NCBI RefSeq assembly: GCF_036785885.1
Contig: NC_092312.1
Coordinates: forward strand, 22,524,001-22,588,000
Direction: 5' to 3'
Source of the DNA: Coffea arabica
Lineage: Eukaryota > Streptophyta > Magnoliopsida > Gentianales > Rubiaceae
Length of the DNA: 64,000 bases
Shown: one piece after another, positions 11,096 through 23,132 of the stretch
Position numbering within the stretch: position 1 is the first letter of the stretch
Layout: each line of letters begins with the position of its first letter
The notes under the pieces: model-generated
Seen by the model: the letters and a program-made list of their open reading frames with translations, nothing else
Told to the model about the DNA's origin: nothing
Database searches by the model: none
Program-made: the position numbers and the translations under genes

Positions 11096-13135
11096 GGGTA
11101 AAATATCTGGATGGTCATCAAACATTAAGTTAGTCAACTTTTAACTCTCTAACTATTAAGTACATGTCTTTGCTCCTTAAACTTGTAAAATGGTATATTC
11201 CCACCCCTTTGGCTAGAGATAATTTTAGAAACCTCTCTTGAAATTTATGTTAATATTATTTATGATCTCTAAAGTTTCAAAAATATCACTAACCTGCCAT
11301 GAAACTATACCTTTGCAACAATCTCACCCTCATATTATTAAAAAATTCTTGAAATAATCATTTAATAATAAGAGAGAGACATTTTTCTCCAAATTCTACC
11401 GTTTTGTATTGTCTTATATTGAATTTTTTTACCAAATTGACTATGATATAAGATTTACATATTTTGCCTAAAAAATTTTTCTTCTATAATGTTTTATCTA
11501 AAATTTGTTAAAGTAGTGAATACAGTTTTATCAATTTGTATGTTGTGATAGAGTTAAGTGATATTTTTGAAATTTTAAGAATGTCGAATGATATTATCAC
11601 AAAGTTTAGGGGAGGTTTCTGAAATTATCACTAGCCAAAAATGTAAAAAGTATACCTATTTTATGAGTTCGAGGGATAAATGTATGTACTTAATAATTGG
11701 AGGTTAAAGGTTAATCAACTATATATTTTGTGCGGAAAATGGTTTAAAACGTCTCTCACATTTTGCAAAATAACTATTTTCGTCCCTCATTTTTTAAAGT
11801 ATATTTTTACATCCCTTACAAATTCATATTAATCAATTTTGGTCCCTATCAAAGTTTCGGACTAATTTTTTGTTAGAATCTACCACGTGCCTTGCACGTT
11901 ATCATGTTTGAAGGGTAAAATTGTCAAATCAAATTTACATAATTTGATCCATAGTCCCTCACATTTCACAAAATAATTTTTTTCGTCTCTCACATTTCAC
12001 AAAATGAATTGTTTCATTCCTCACAGTTTACAAAATGGATTTTTTCATCCCTTACATTTCACAAAATAAATTTTTCATTCCTCATTAATTATGTGTCCGA
12101 TAACTTTTTTTTGTTTTAAACTGATGTATATATCTATTTGATTTCACCTGAACAATACAAATAGCATGTAATATATCTCTATTTGATTTCGTCTGAACGT
12201 ACTGTTTATGTGAAATTAAATAGATATATATAAATTTAAAAAAAATTGTTAGTTTTTCACTCATGTTCATTTTTTTTTACTCAAAATTGAAAATAAAAAA
12301 GACATTTAATTCTAAACGTTAGTAAGTGTTTATATCGAATTAAATTTGGACAAAAAAATAAACAAAGGAAAAGTATGATAAAAAAAAGTAAGTGATTGAT
12401 ACTTTCAAATTTTAAAACAATCACAAGACAAGAAATTCAATTATTTGTCTTAAAGGTGGTGAGTAGAAATTTTAGATTGAAACTGCAATTTGTTAATATG
12501 ATTATAGAATTCAAATTAGGACCGATTAATTAAATAATCTTATTACACAACTCAATAAATGAATTATTACTAAAAAAGAAAAATCCTCAAATGTTAAAGA
12601 GATTCACATGGTAAATCAAATAGATATAGGTTTAAAACAAAATTGTTAGATTTAAACTCATGTATATATCTATTGAATAGCATATGTACAACTACAATTT
12701 GTTAGTTTAGATGAAATGAAATAGAGATATATTACATGCTATTCGTACTATTCGGGTGAAATCAAATAGATATATACATGGTTTTTAAAAAAAATTATTC
12801 GTACACATGGTCAATGAGGGATGAAAAAATTCATTTTGTGGAATGTGAGGGATGAAACAATTCATTTTGTGAAATATAAGGAACTGCAGATCGGATTATA
12901 TAAAATTTAATTTGACAATTTTGCCCTTAAAAATGATCACATGCAAGGCACATGATGAATTCCGGCAAAAAACTAGTCAAAAACTTAGGTAGAAACCAAA
13001 TTTGACCAATATAAATTTGTAAGGAACATAAAATTACACTTTTAAAAGTAAAGGATGAAAAAAAGCATTTTACAAAATATGAGAGACATTTTGAACGATT
13101 TTCCCTATTTTGAGGGCTATTCAGATTTTTTGCTT
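11096..13135. mobile_element. Composite MULE-like element (M2 tips, M3 inside) carrying a further MULE insertion
   Basis: The outer tip GGGTAAAATATCTGGATGG pairs with the inverted end near 13110-13135. The flanking 9-mers are aatttaatt (11087-11095) and aatttattt (13136-13144), one mismatch. M3-type tips lie inside at about 11219 and 11637 as inverted continuations of the same arms. A second element sits at 11733-13105. Relatives at 58318-58988 and 42916-43553 lack the 11733-13105 insert, which is therefore later. Confidence 0.7.
11733..13105. mobile_element. Non-autonomous MULE-like element nested in the composite element
   Basis: Long inverted arms start GGAAAATGGTTTAAAACG at left and the equivalent at right, including the gtgccttgcacg block (at right gtgccttgcatg) and a conserved aattgtcaaat stretch. 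Target duplications are tattttgtg (11724-11732) and tattttgag (13106-13114), 8 of 9 matching. The middle (about 12100-12790) holds a further inverted repeat. No coding frame is visible. Confidence 0.7.
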
Positions 13136-14486
13136 AATTTATTTATATTAATGTCTTCAATGTACTTACTTAACTCATATCAAACTATCAAAGCATGAGT
13201 AACTCCATAATTTTTTAATGTAAAATAAGAATTCAAGTCCAACATTTTTAGGAGGAGAGATGTGTTGAATTGTACAAGGGAGAGTGTATATGTGAGAAGT
13301 TGGGGGTTCGAAACTTTCCACTTATACTAAAAAAATTCAAAAGTTTTAGATCTGATAAGAAAAATTAGAAATGAGATTCCGGTAGATCTAATTTTTAGGG
13401 AACTCATTTTAAGAAAATATGATAGGTAATTTTAGAGAATTATTAATTTATGATATAAATGGGACCAAAGGATTATGTAAGGTTTTCAAAAAAAAATTAT
13501 CTTATCATTTCATCCAAATTATTAATTTAGTTCAAGTTAGGACCGAAAAAATTACTATTTAATAAAGATTATTAATTTATAGAGATTTTAGTGCAATGTG
13601 TATGTCCCTTTTCTAGCTAAAGGGACCGGCCATTGGGCCTAAGAAAGGGAGTAAAAAACCAGAGATCAAATAGACTGAATAGGTCTCCCAACTTAAATCG
13701 GGCCTAAACTGAAAATGATTTTCAACACCAATAGTTGTTAATTTATCAAGTATTAATTTACAAATGTTTTATTGCAATGGGTATGCCTCCTTTCTGGCTA
13801 AAGGGGCTGACCACAAAGCCTAAGAAAAGGGAGTAAACAACACAGATGAAATAGACAGACCAGTTCAGACTTTGGACTGCGTCTCTAGGCCCTTGCTTTG
13901 TTCAGTTTCTTTGACCCAACCAACGAACATTGAATTTCTTTCTTCTACTAGAATGAAAATTTATTTATTTATTTATTTATTTCTTCTTGGTATAAAACAG
14001 ATAGTGCATCAAAATAAATTATTTCATAGATTAATCCCGGAGGAAGCTACTCCCCTAACATCTTCTACAAAAACGAGGGCACAATGGGGGAGAAGAAAAT
14101 ACATCGACTCAAAAGAAGACAAAAAGCTTTTCACCCATCTCGACAAATAAGAAGACAAAAAAGCTTGGACTCAAGAATTAAGAATCCGTCACGCAGTACA
14201 TAAATAAATGTATTGTTTTTAGAAAGAAATAAAGCTGAAAAGAGTTCGCCTCACCATTAATGGACTTGAATTAGTGGCTTATTAAGGCCGGATATAATTT
14301 ACTTGTACTGAAAGATTCTCTTGATCTGAAGGGAAATTGATACCTGGTATTCAAATACTGGAAGGTTAATGAAGAGAGAAAATGATTGGTGGATAGTTTA
14401 TCTAAGATGGATATGCATGCTCTATCATGATCCGCAGCCATATGCACAAGAGATCCACCCCTCTTAAAGGATCATGGTACTTCAAT
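13136..14486. other. 3' flank of gene B
   Basis: No gene. The part at about 13885-14160 aligns with the 3' flanks of genes D (43735-44010) and E (59170-59450), including the cattgaatttctttctt and aaataaattatttcatag blocks. It contains repeated TTTATT (AATAAA on the minus strand), suitable for polyadenylation. A ttcgaaac box-B-like motif at about 13305 hints at an old SINE fragment. Confidence 0.5.
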
Positions 14487-14802
14487 TCAAACGCCACAAT
14501 ATCTCTTGATGGCGTCACACTGAAGGTGCTGCCCAGTTTGCAATTCTTTCTTTAAGAAATTATGGTATTCCAGGTGATCAAATGGCTTATAGCGCTGTGG
14601 ATTTTCCTCATCAATCAACTCCTGAGGAATGTGCACGACCCCCTTGTGGTAAGAGGTCATCAACACTGAGGATCTTCTTGCGTTCGCGTTCATATGAACT
14701 CGATGAAGACAAGGTCGTATTCTGTCGTTGCTCCATGCCTGCAAAACTAGATTGATTATCCAGATTTCTGTTTTTAAAAAATAAAGACGCTTTCTAGAGA
14801 CA

Positions 14803-14853
<51 letters not shown>

Positions 14854-15912
14854 TTTGAGAAAAGGAACAACCATATCAAACTTCAACTTACCATTTACAA
14901 ATCAAGCAGTATTAATTCATATGAAACCCTTACCATTTACCACTGGTTGTTGGAATTCGATGAGAAACCATGAACACTACTGATACCTTAAAACTCACTG
15001 GAGTGGATTCCTATCGTAAAAATTCCAACTCTTAGTTATTAATAAATTTAAGAAAAGGCAGAGGATGTAACCTACCATTAATGCATCTCCTGCCATAACA
15101 ACAAATGATGAAGGCAAGAAGTCAACGGGGATCCACTGCTCATCCTTCAAGTTTACCTCCAATCCGTTAACTTGACTCGGAGCAAGAATTGAGATGAGGC
15201 ACTTATCAGTATGAGGGGGAGCAATCACGGTTTTCTCGTCTACTCCAGGCGCCTTGTAGTTGTTGAACCGAAGCACGTACATGATTGAATCTATGTGAGA
15301 ATCACACTTCAGCTTCTCTACCCCATAGCTTTCGAAAACCATTCTAATCACCACTTGTTCCAACTCCGATAACAGATTTGCACATTCATGGATGATCCCA
15401 CTAACAATTATTCATAAAAGGAAACAAATTGAAGGTTCAATTCACTTGGGATCATTTCAATACACCGCGCGCTAATTAATTGTCGGATTTACTAGCAAGA
15501 ATTGATGAGATGAGGATAAATAAATCAAGTTGTACCTGAAATTGTCATCATTTCCTTGGGGCCACATGAGCTTGGAGAATTTCTTGACTTCTTCTATGTC
15601 GGTTGAATTTTCGATTCCCATGTTCTCACGAATAGATGGGTCACGGTCGTCGCAAATATAACCAAAGAAAAGCGTATCAGAAGTGTTCTTCTTTTTTGTT
15701 TCCACGGGAAGATCGAATAGCTTTTCTAGCGCAGAAAATACTGAATCCCTCAACTTGAAAGAAACTGCATCATACACAGCAAGAAAGCAACCGTACTCTT
15801 CAAGAGCGTGGCGGACTTCGTTGCGTGCCAAGGACCAGCTTTTTGTGCCATGCTGCAAATTCTCTTGGCCGAAGTTGACGACAGGAAGTTTTTGCAACTT
15901 TGGGTTATCCAT
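14487..15912 (-). CDS. AOP-like 2-oxoglutarate/Fe(II)-dependent dioxygenase, gene B
   Basis: Exons 15912-15536, 15400-15076 and 14738-14487 join in frame to 317 residues, with the same intron positions and phases as gene A. Iron ligands are H189-T-D191 and H246; the 2-oxoglutarate contact is R256-x-S258 (RSS). The first exon is near-identical to gene A; differences concentrate in exon 1's C-terminal part, around the HTD motif (IAPPHTDK here, SSNAHTDK in A) and in exon 3. This suggests divergence in substrate choice after duplication. An ATG three codons upstream (MNFMDNP) is in frame; I chose MDNP by analogy with gene A. A (TA)n microsatellite (14803-14851) lies in intron 2. No break was seen. 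Confidence 0.85.
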
Positions 15913-15914
15913 GA

Positions 15915-16240
15915 AATTCAACTAGACGGATTTGGCAGAGCTAGGTCGATGCTTTTTCAGTGTATTGAGAAAACTACGATCTCTTCTGCTCCCATCAAGG
16001 GTGTAGGATGTGGATTTGTAGCATAGGGCAAAAACTTGTGTAGGTTCGTACGGTCTGCGGTCTCACCTGTAGACCACGTGAAGTACTGAAGACAACAGAG
16101 TGGTCCATAATTTAAGAATTGTTTGGATTGCATTTTTTTTAATTTTTTGTAAAAAAGGTATTGTAGTAATTTAATATATGTGAATTAAAAAAAATAATTA
16201 AAAATATATTTAAAAAAAAATTGTAATGCAAACACACCTT
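15915..16240 (-). promoter_or_regulatory. Promoter and leader of gene B, with a MITE-like insert upstream
   Basis: The leader aligns with gene A's, but the TATA position reads CTACAAAT instead of CTATAAAT (about 16013-16020), so the core box is weakened. Upstream, about 16115-16240 carries gtttggattgc and a partial inverted counterpart with a T/A-rich core, resembling a Tourist-like MITE. Confidence 0.45.
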
Positions 16241-16694
16241 ATCACGTGGAGAATTTTTAATATTGAAGACAACAGAGTGTCGTTCGGCTTTCTTCCCAAG
16301 CTCCGTTTCTTTCTACTCTGTCTTTTTTTTTTTCCCGGTGATGAATTGATTGGTGAGGTAGTTACGTGTAGCTTGAACAATAAAAGTAACACTACGATTT
16401 GTCTATTTCACTGTACAATACCAGTTGCCGACTTTCATTCTATTCCATCATATCATCAACAAATCAGCACGGAGAATTTTCCCCCAAACTATTCCAGTTT
16501 ACTCTCAACTGCACATGCAAGATTACAAATTTTTCAGACCCCTATTACGTTAGAAACTACTTTAGAAGACTAAAGAATGAGTTACAATTTTTTAAGGAAA
16601 GAACAATAATGTTATGTTACTTTATTATGTTCCATCTAGTTAAGTCTTTACCCCATCAATTTGTCAATGCATCTTGCATGTAATCTAATCCAAC
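16241..16694. other. Upstream region of gene B, no gene seen
   Basis: Short open frames occur on both strands but show no recognisable domain or codon pattern. From about 16610 rightwards (tactttattatgttccatctag) it matches 5195-5230 upstream of gene A. Confidence 0.4.
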
Positions 16695-16895
16695 ACAAGT
16701 TAACTTAGTTAGAAGAAGCGGTCACTTTAGCACAAAAAGTCTTGTGTTTGAATTTCACGGTCGATGTGTACATTGTGTTGGTAAACGACATGTAAAAATC
16801 CTTATAAGCAACCTATGATTTGATATATATCTTGATTAATAATGTTGATCAGTTGAATCTATCGAAACCTTTTACCAAAAAAAAAAAAAAAGGTG
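16695..16895 (+). repeat. tRNA-derived SINE copy
   Basis: A body with an A-box-like ttagttagaagaagcgg and a B-box-like gtgtttgaatttcacgg ends in about 15 A residues at about 16877-16891. A decayed copy sits at the matching place upstream of gene A (5270-5475). Confidence 0.5.
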
Positions 16896-17403
16896 TAATC
16901 TAAGAGTTTAATATGTGAAATTATTGAACGTATCACTATCAACGCGTGGTTTTTTAACTTGTCAATAACTCGCTTAAATTTTCATTATAAATGAGTCATT
17001 TTGGTTCCAAAAGCACAAGTTAGCAGAACTCATTGGCACGATGCTTCATTTTGTCAAGTTATATGAGTAACTACAAAGCTGAAAGTGACTGTGGATTCTT
17101 TTTTTTTTTTTTTTTCTAAGGAAAAATATCTAAGAGGAGGAGTGATTAACCTATTCCAGGACAAGTGTCCATTGACCTCAATAAATAAAGCCTTCTAGTA
17201 ATTCTTGGATGGATATAACGTACTTATAAAACAGTAGAAATGCATATAATTGTATTTCATTTAGAATTCAAGGTTTCTTGAATATTTTGTTGGAGTTAAA
17301 AAACTAGCCAGCACCTTGAATTTGTTAGGAGAATTCAAAATCAATGGTTGACAGGAATCTCATTAAAATACTACTGTTCCCAAGAAAAATGTATTAAAAT
17401 TTC

Positions 17404-18562
17404 GGGATAATTTGAGAAGCCTCCTTTGAGGTTTCTAATAATTACAGAGAGCTCTCCTCAAGTTTTAAAACCTTCCTCGCTTTTAAGGTTATGTAACAAT
17501 ATAGACCCAATAGCCGATATTTTTTTCATAAATATCCTAAAATACCCTTTTTCTAGAGAACAAAACAAAATAAAAAAAGGTTTTAATCTTTAACTTTTTG
17601 TACGGGCATACTCACTAAAGCAAATATAGTCCAACGACTCCAACTTATTTCAAAATTCATTACTTATTAATTCATGACTAATGCAACTCACTACTACCAC
17701 TACTAATACTAAACCAAAAAATGCCCCCATGTCCCTAAAAACATGATTCATTATTACTCTAGCACTGTTAGAAATAGAGACAAAATTCTACCTTCATAGT
17801 AAAACCACAATCAATAGGTAAATAAAAGAGAAAACCAATGAATTTTTTTATTGCTAGACTTTGCTTAACAAACATAATAGTCATTTCTTTATCTTCCAAC
17901 TCTCAATTTCATTTTTTTTTTCTATATCACTGCCACCTTTTTCATCTTCCCCTAGTTTGACAATAAAATCTATAGTCCGCACCTTGTTAATTTGGTAACT
18001 TCAATTGGCTAACATTTGTAAAGAGTAAAGCTATTTTAAAAAAAAAAAAGAAAGAGAAAGGGTCTAAAATTTTTATAGTAAGAAAGAGACAGAAAAACAA
18101 AAAAGTACAAATAAATTTTGGAGATGGTAAAAAATTGATAGTGGTGTGACTGTTAAAATTTTTATAGTAAGAAAGAGACAGAAAAACAAAAAAGTACAAA
18201 TAAATTTTGAAGATGGTAAAAAATTGATAGTGGTGTGACTGTTAACAATGGAGCATGGTATTTGATAAGAGGAAAAAACGATTGTAAGAGAAAAGCGATC
18301 AAAGTATGAAAGAGGGATGGAGGGAGGGGGGAAGAGATGAAAATTAGAAAATTGATGGAAATTGTTCTTTAAGATTAGGAAATGACAAGTAGAATAATAA
18401 GAAGTATTTTTTGACTTTAAATGCTCCTTTATGAAATAAATATTAAGTGGAAAACATTTTAGTAATTTGATTGAATCAAGGAAGGGCTATGTAATTATTG
18501 AAACTTCAGAGGAGTTGAGTGAAATTGTCAAAAATCTCAAGGTAAGTTAATGAAATTATCCC
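17404..18562. mobile_element. MULE-type MITE (family M3) with perfect 9-bp target duplication
   Basis: It begins GGGATAATTTGAGAAGCCTC and ends attatccc. Both flanks carry taaaatttc (17395-17403 and 18563-18571). The upstream region of gene A (about 5985-6050) lacks it. Inside, an 87-base unit is duplicated in tandem (about 18066-18152 and 18153-18242). No transposase frame is present. Confidence 0.85.
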
Positions 18563-18689
18563 TAAAATTTCTGAGCATTCAAGGGGATAAAATATCTATT
18601 ATTATAGTTTAGGGGGTAAACTGCAACTGGGTATATAGTTTATGGGAGGGGTTTTTTGCATTTAACCCTAGGAACAATTCATGGTTTTG

Positions 18690-18911
18690 TATTAGCATAA
18701 ATGTGGGACCACTGCTAAGTTCTTTCCCGATTATATACTATACATTTGTCAGACGTCAATTCGAGGCAGGTCTCACATCAATTATTTTCTTTTCGAGGAG
18801 TCGGCGTACATTAATTAGCAGTGTACTTTCTTACGACGCAGATCTCACTGTCTTTTTCGATGAGATGGGTGGACATTAATTACATAGTGGTGGTAGGTTC
18901 TATGTGGAACT
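18690..18911. repeat. Dispersed repeat block R fragment
   Basis: This is another copy of the R block (actgctaagttctttccc, gtcagacgtcaattcgagg), interrupted on its right by the inverted-repeat element that follows. Its continuation appears at 20435-20520. Confidence 0.5.
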
Positions 18912-20434
18912 ACGGGCACGTCTACGGTGGAAAGTTCAGTGTTCTGCCCACGATGGGCCAGAAGCACTGCAAGGAGGCCAACTGTGTTCTGAGGAGACGC
19001 TCGAAGACAAACAGCAAAAAGATGTACCGGGCGCTAGAGAAAGCCGGTTGTGCATAACTGAAACAATGCAATACATTTTGAAATCATAATAAAAGCTCTC
19101 TTAAAAATTTGTTCATCATCTAATGTCTAATACTGATATTTGATAAATTAAAATAGTTAATTAAATATTCTATATTAATATGAACAATCATATGTCATTG
19201 AGTTAATTGAATAATATTTTTTTTCTTTTCAACTAACTGTTAATTAAGTTTCAATTGAAATAAATATTTTATAATTATTTAAATTATTTAACAAAAGTAT
19301 CAATTTTAGATGAACATAAATATAAATACATTAAATTGTATTATTGAAATATTTGGTTTAATATGAAGGAAATACAAGAAGAAACAGCAAGAAATTTTTT
19401 TAAAAACTCATATGAATCCTTCGTGTTGGTAATCACATTTACTTGTTAACATAATCACAATGTCTAACTACGTAACAATTGTGATACACTGTTTAGAATT
19501 AAAGTTACTATATACCAAATTAAAATTCTCTTTTTTGCACTAATTTTTTTAATATATGATTCATGTGTTGTCATTTGTTTGTAATTAATTTAACGAAGAG
19601 ACGCTCTTTAGACTAAATAATAGTGTTTGGACATTGTGGAGTACTTTTAAGGATTTTTATGAGATTTGAGAACATTTTTTATGCGTTTAATCTAATTCAC
19701 ATTTTATTTCATTTTGAAATATAATTATTTAAAATATAAGGGATCGTATTGATTAAATTTTCAAATATTAGGGACCAAAAAATATAATTCTAATTTGATT
19801 TTGACCGTTAGATATTTTTATTTTCTATTGGTTTGCCTAAAATAAAAAATTTTGGGACCATATTTATTTTAGTCAAATTATCAAGGACCAATTTAACTCC
19901 TAGACCAAACATTAAGGGACCAAAATTGCACATCTTCCTTTATTTTAATCATGTTGAGTTCCAAACTTTTCTTTTATATTTACACTTCAATTATTTCAGA
20001 TATCAAACTCAATTAAAAAAGAAAAACTACTACAACATTTGCTTCGACATACATAAAATTTACCAACTAATGTTGAAAATTTTACAAATTTTTTATTATA
20101 ACAATCTTGTCTACCTTTTCGTGCTTTTTTTTTCCATGACATTCACTTTTTTGCTCTTCCTCTTTCATTGGGACCCACATTTCGGTTAGAACGTTCACAA
20201 AATATTTCTAAGTACTGGGCATTAGATGATGAATACATTTTTAAGAGGGTTTTTATTGTACTTTTAAAGTATATTGCATTATTTCATCCACTCAAAATCG
20301 GCTTTCTCCGGTGCCCGGTGCATCATTTTGCTGTTTGTCTTTGTGCTTCTCCACATAACACAGTTGGCCTCCTTGCATTGCCCATGCTACTACCATGGGC
20401 AGAACAGTGAACTTTCCACCGTAGACGTACCCGT
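18912..20434. mobile_element. Element with GC-rich inverted arms of about 215 bp
   Basis: The left arm (18912-19125) and right arm (about 20217-20434) are inverted copies that begin acgggcacgtctacgg and acgggtacgtctacgg. The outer 150 bases of each arm are much richer in G+C than the surroundings; the middle is AT-rich with gggaccaaaa-type motifs. It interrupts the R repeat, so it is an insertion. The target duplication is ambiguous (gtgga/gtggg). Short open frames in the arms have no known domain. Confidence 0.6.
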
Positions 20435-20643
20435 GGGACGGGCTACTGCTAAGTCTTTTCCATTTACACAGTACATTATACATTTGTGAGACGTTCAGCT
20501 CGAATCAGGCTGGGGTCGTTTGTTAACATATATAGTTCAATGTGTGAATGCAATGGCCTCCAATTGAACCCAATTGCTGACGTGGCGCTCTCCCATTGGT
20601 TGATTGGTGGTAGTCCTCCAATTGATTCCAATTTGATGAGTTG

Positions 20644-23127
20644 TGTGACGCCCCGAAAAAAAAGAGTGTGAGAACCCGTAAAAACCCTAATATTTTCCTA
20701 GGGTTTTAGTTCCTTTAATTGCATAATTTTTGCATTTCTGGCTTAGAAATATTATCTGGGTGGATTTTATGAGCAACTAAAGTTTTTAGATGATTTTTCT
20801 AGCATTAGTGAGTTTTTAAAAAATTAAGAATATATATTGGACGTGGGACCCACTAGTGCGAAAAGTTCGGAAAAATTCGGCCAATTAGGTTAAATTCCGG
20901 ATACTGTGTAAAATTTATCGGGTGTTAATAGACAAGTAGAGTGTGTGAAATGATTGATGTGAGAGAAGAAAGAAAGGATAGGAATGCATTTAATGAGGTG
21001 ACAAGTGTCACATTCTTATTGGATGCCTTTTAAGAATTACTATTCACAATTTTGACTTTTTTGACCAAAGGTTAAATATCCAAAAATTGCACAAAATTCA
21101 CCATTTTTCTCCTCCTTATGGCCGGCCCTCTCTAAGCAAGAAGAAAGACAAAACTCTTCAACATTCTAGCAAACTCCTAGCTCAAATCAACTAAACCACT
21201 TGCTTAACTTAGTTTTCACTCCATAAAATTCTTCCTTCTAGAGCTAGTAAGTTGTTTGGTGAACTTTGTTTGAAGGATTAAGGTGCCCAACATCTTCCTC
21301 TCTCTTGGTTCTTGGTAAGTGAAGCTTGAAACACCCTACTACACCTAATGATGCTTATGTTGTGCTTATTAGTGATAAGAGTGCTGAAATTTCTGGTTTT
21401 AATCTTGGTTTGAAGTGATTTGGTGAAGTTTTCCATTTCATGATGATTTTTCTGGTTTAATTGGATTATGATGGTGTGGTTGTTTGTGATGATTGGCAAT
21501 GGACTATAATGGCTCTAGTGGATGTGAAATGTGGATAAATGCAACCAATTTTGGATTTGGTGTGAAAATTGAAAAGCTAGGGTTCTTAAATCCCCAATTC
21601 TGTCCGGTTTTGGATCATAGGGTTAGAGGCCGAATTTGACTTTGCTCAAAACATAAAAGTTGTAGGTATTGATGTGTTTGAGGTGCCTGTAAAATTTCAG
21701 GTCATTTGGATTAATGTAGAATGAGTTATGACGAAATTACTGTAGCTGTTCTGCTTTGGACAGAATGCGAAAACTGCGATAGTAATTGGCTATTTTGACT
21801 GGAATTGGTTTGGATTTTGGAGTTGGTGTCTTCTGATGAAATGTAGCTGGATGACTTAGCTAACTTATGCCTTTGGAATTTCGGCATTTGGACTTGTATG
21901 GACTGAGATATACAGATTACAGTTTTCTGTGTTTTGCAAACCTGTTTTGGTAATTCTGGTATAGTATTTGGCATTTTTGACCTAGTTGGGCTAGGAACTG
22001 GATTGAGTGACCTTCTACATTGTTGTAGCCCTGTTTCATAGCTTCGAAACGGTGGGTCTTACACTCCCAACCGATAATTGTAGTGAGAGTTGTGTCATTA
22101 CCGCATTATGACATCAAAACTGTTTTTCTGGTTTTGAGCTTACCCTTCATTTCCGGACTTTTCCCTAGCTTGACTTGTCTTTGTACTACTTGGAGCTTGC
22201 TGAATGGATATTAGATGAACTTATTTGTGTGACTTTGGGACTGGCTGGAGTAATAATGAAGCCATGATGGCTGGAAAAGTTAGCAAATGTAGGGGAAGTG
22301 CTGTCCGAACTTTGAAGGGACTTGTTTGCATTGGGTTTGTGATCTAAGGCTTGGAGTTGAGCAAGGCAATGATACATGATGGATGGTTTCTGAGCCGTGG
22401 AGGTGAGTGACCCTAAACTGTTTCCAAAGTTCTTATGAACCGTTTCTTGCACTATTTACTTGATTGCATATCATGAGTGCTTGCATGTGGCCCATGACAT
22501 GTTTTGGCTTAAATGAGTACTTGGAATTCGTATGCTGAACACCAACGTCTCCACCTCTGTGTACTGTTCATCTGGAGCAAATGGCTCCCCCACTGACTGT
22601 TTACTGTTTAATGTTTGTTTGGAGCGTTGGGTGTTTCAGTACAACGATTTCGCTGGCTCACGAGAGCAATAAATGTACAGTTGATCTTGAAATCATGACA
22701 TCACTGAAATGAACGACTGTAAAACTGAATTGATTACTGGTTTTAATGGTTACTCGCTGAGCTTCTAGCTCACCCAAAAATGTTTTATTTCCCCCCCACA
22801 GGGCTCAAGGCGAAGAAAAGCTTGGAGTGCTTATTCACGTGACTGGATGGCTTATATCGTGTATAGTTTAAGTTTGGATCTATTTGATGTACGAGTTGGT
22901 CTTGTATAAATATTTGAAATTGATATGGATGTAAGTATACGTTCCACGATTGGAATCAGTTTCCGCTGCATTTGTAATATGTAATCATTGGAGAATTTGA
23001 TGTAATTTTGAGGTTTATTCTTGTAATTCATTTGAGGATTGTAGTGAGCGACTGAGTTCCGGCGAGAGCTGGGCAGGCGGCCCGCCGAACCCTCTGGTTC
23101 GCCTTAGGGGGAGGTGGGGCCGTCACA
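20644..23127. mobile_element. Solo LTR of an LTR retrotransposon, probably Ty3/Gypsy
   Basis: A fossil about 2.48 kb long begins TGTGACGCCCCG and ends GGGGCCGTCACA. It is flanked by a perfect 5-bp target duplication, agttg (20639-20643 and 23128-23132). No internal domain or second LTR is present, so it is what remains after recombination between LTRs. The termini and the actcgctgagcttctagctcaccc block near 22750 fit Ty3/Gypsy LTRs. The intact duplication suggests moderate to recent age. It sits inside the Helitron's 5' region and so postdates it. Confidence 0.75.
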
Positions 23128-23132
23128 AGTTG

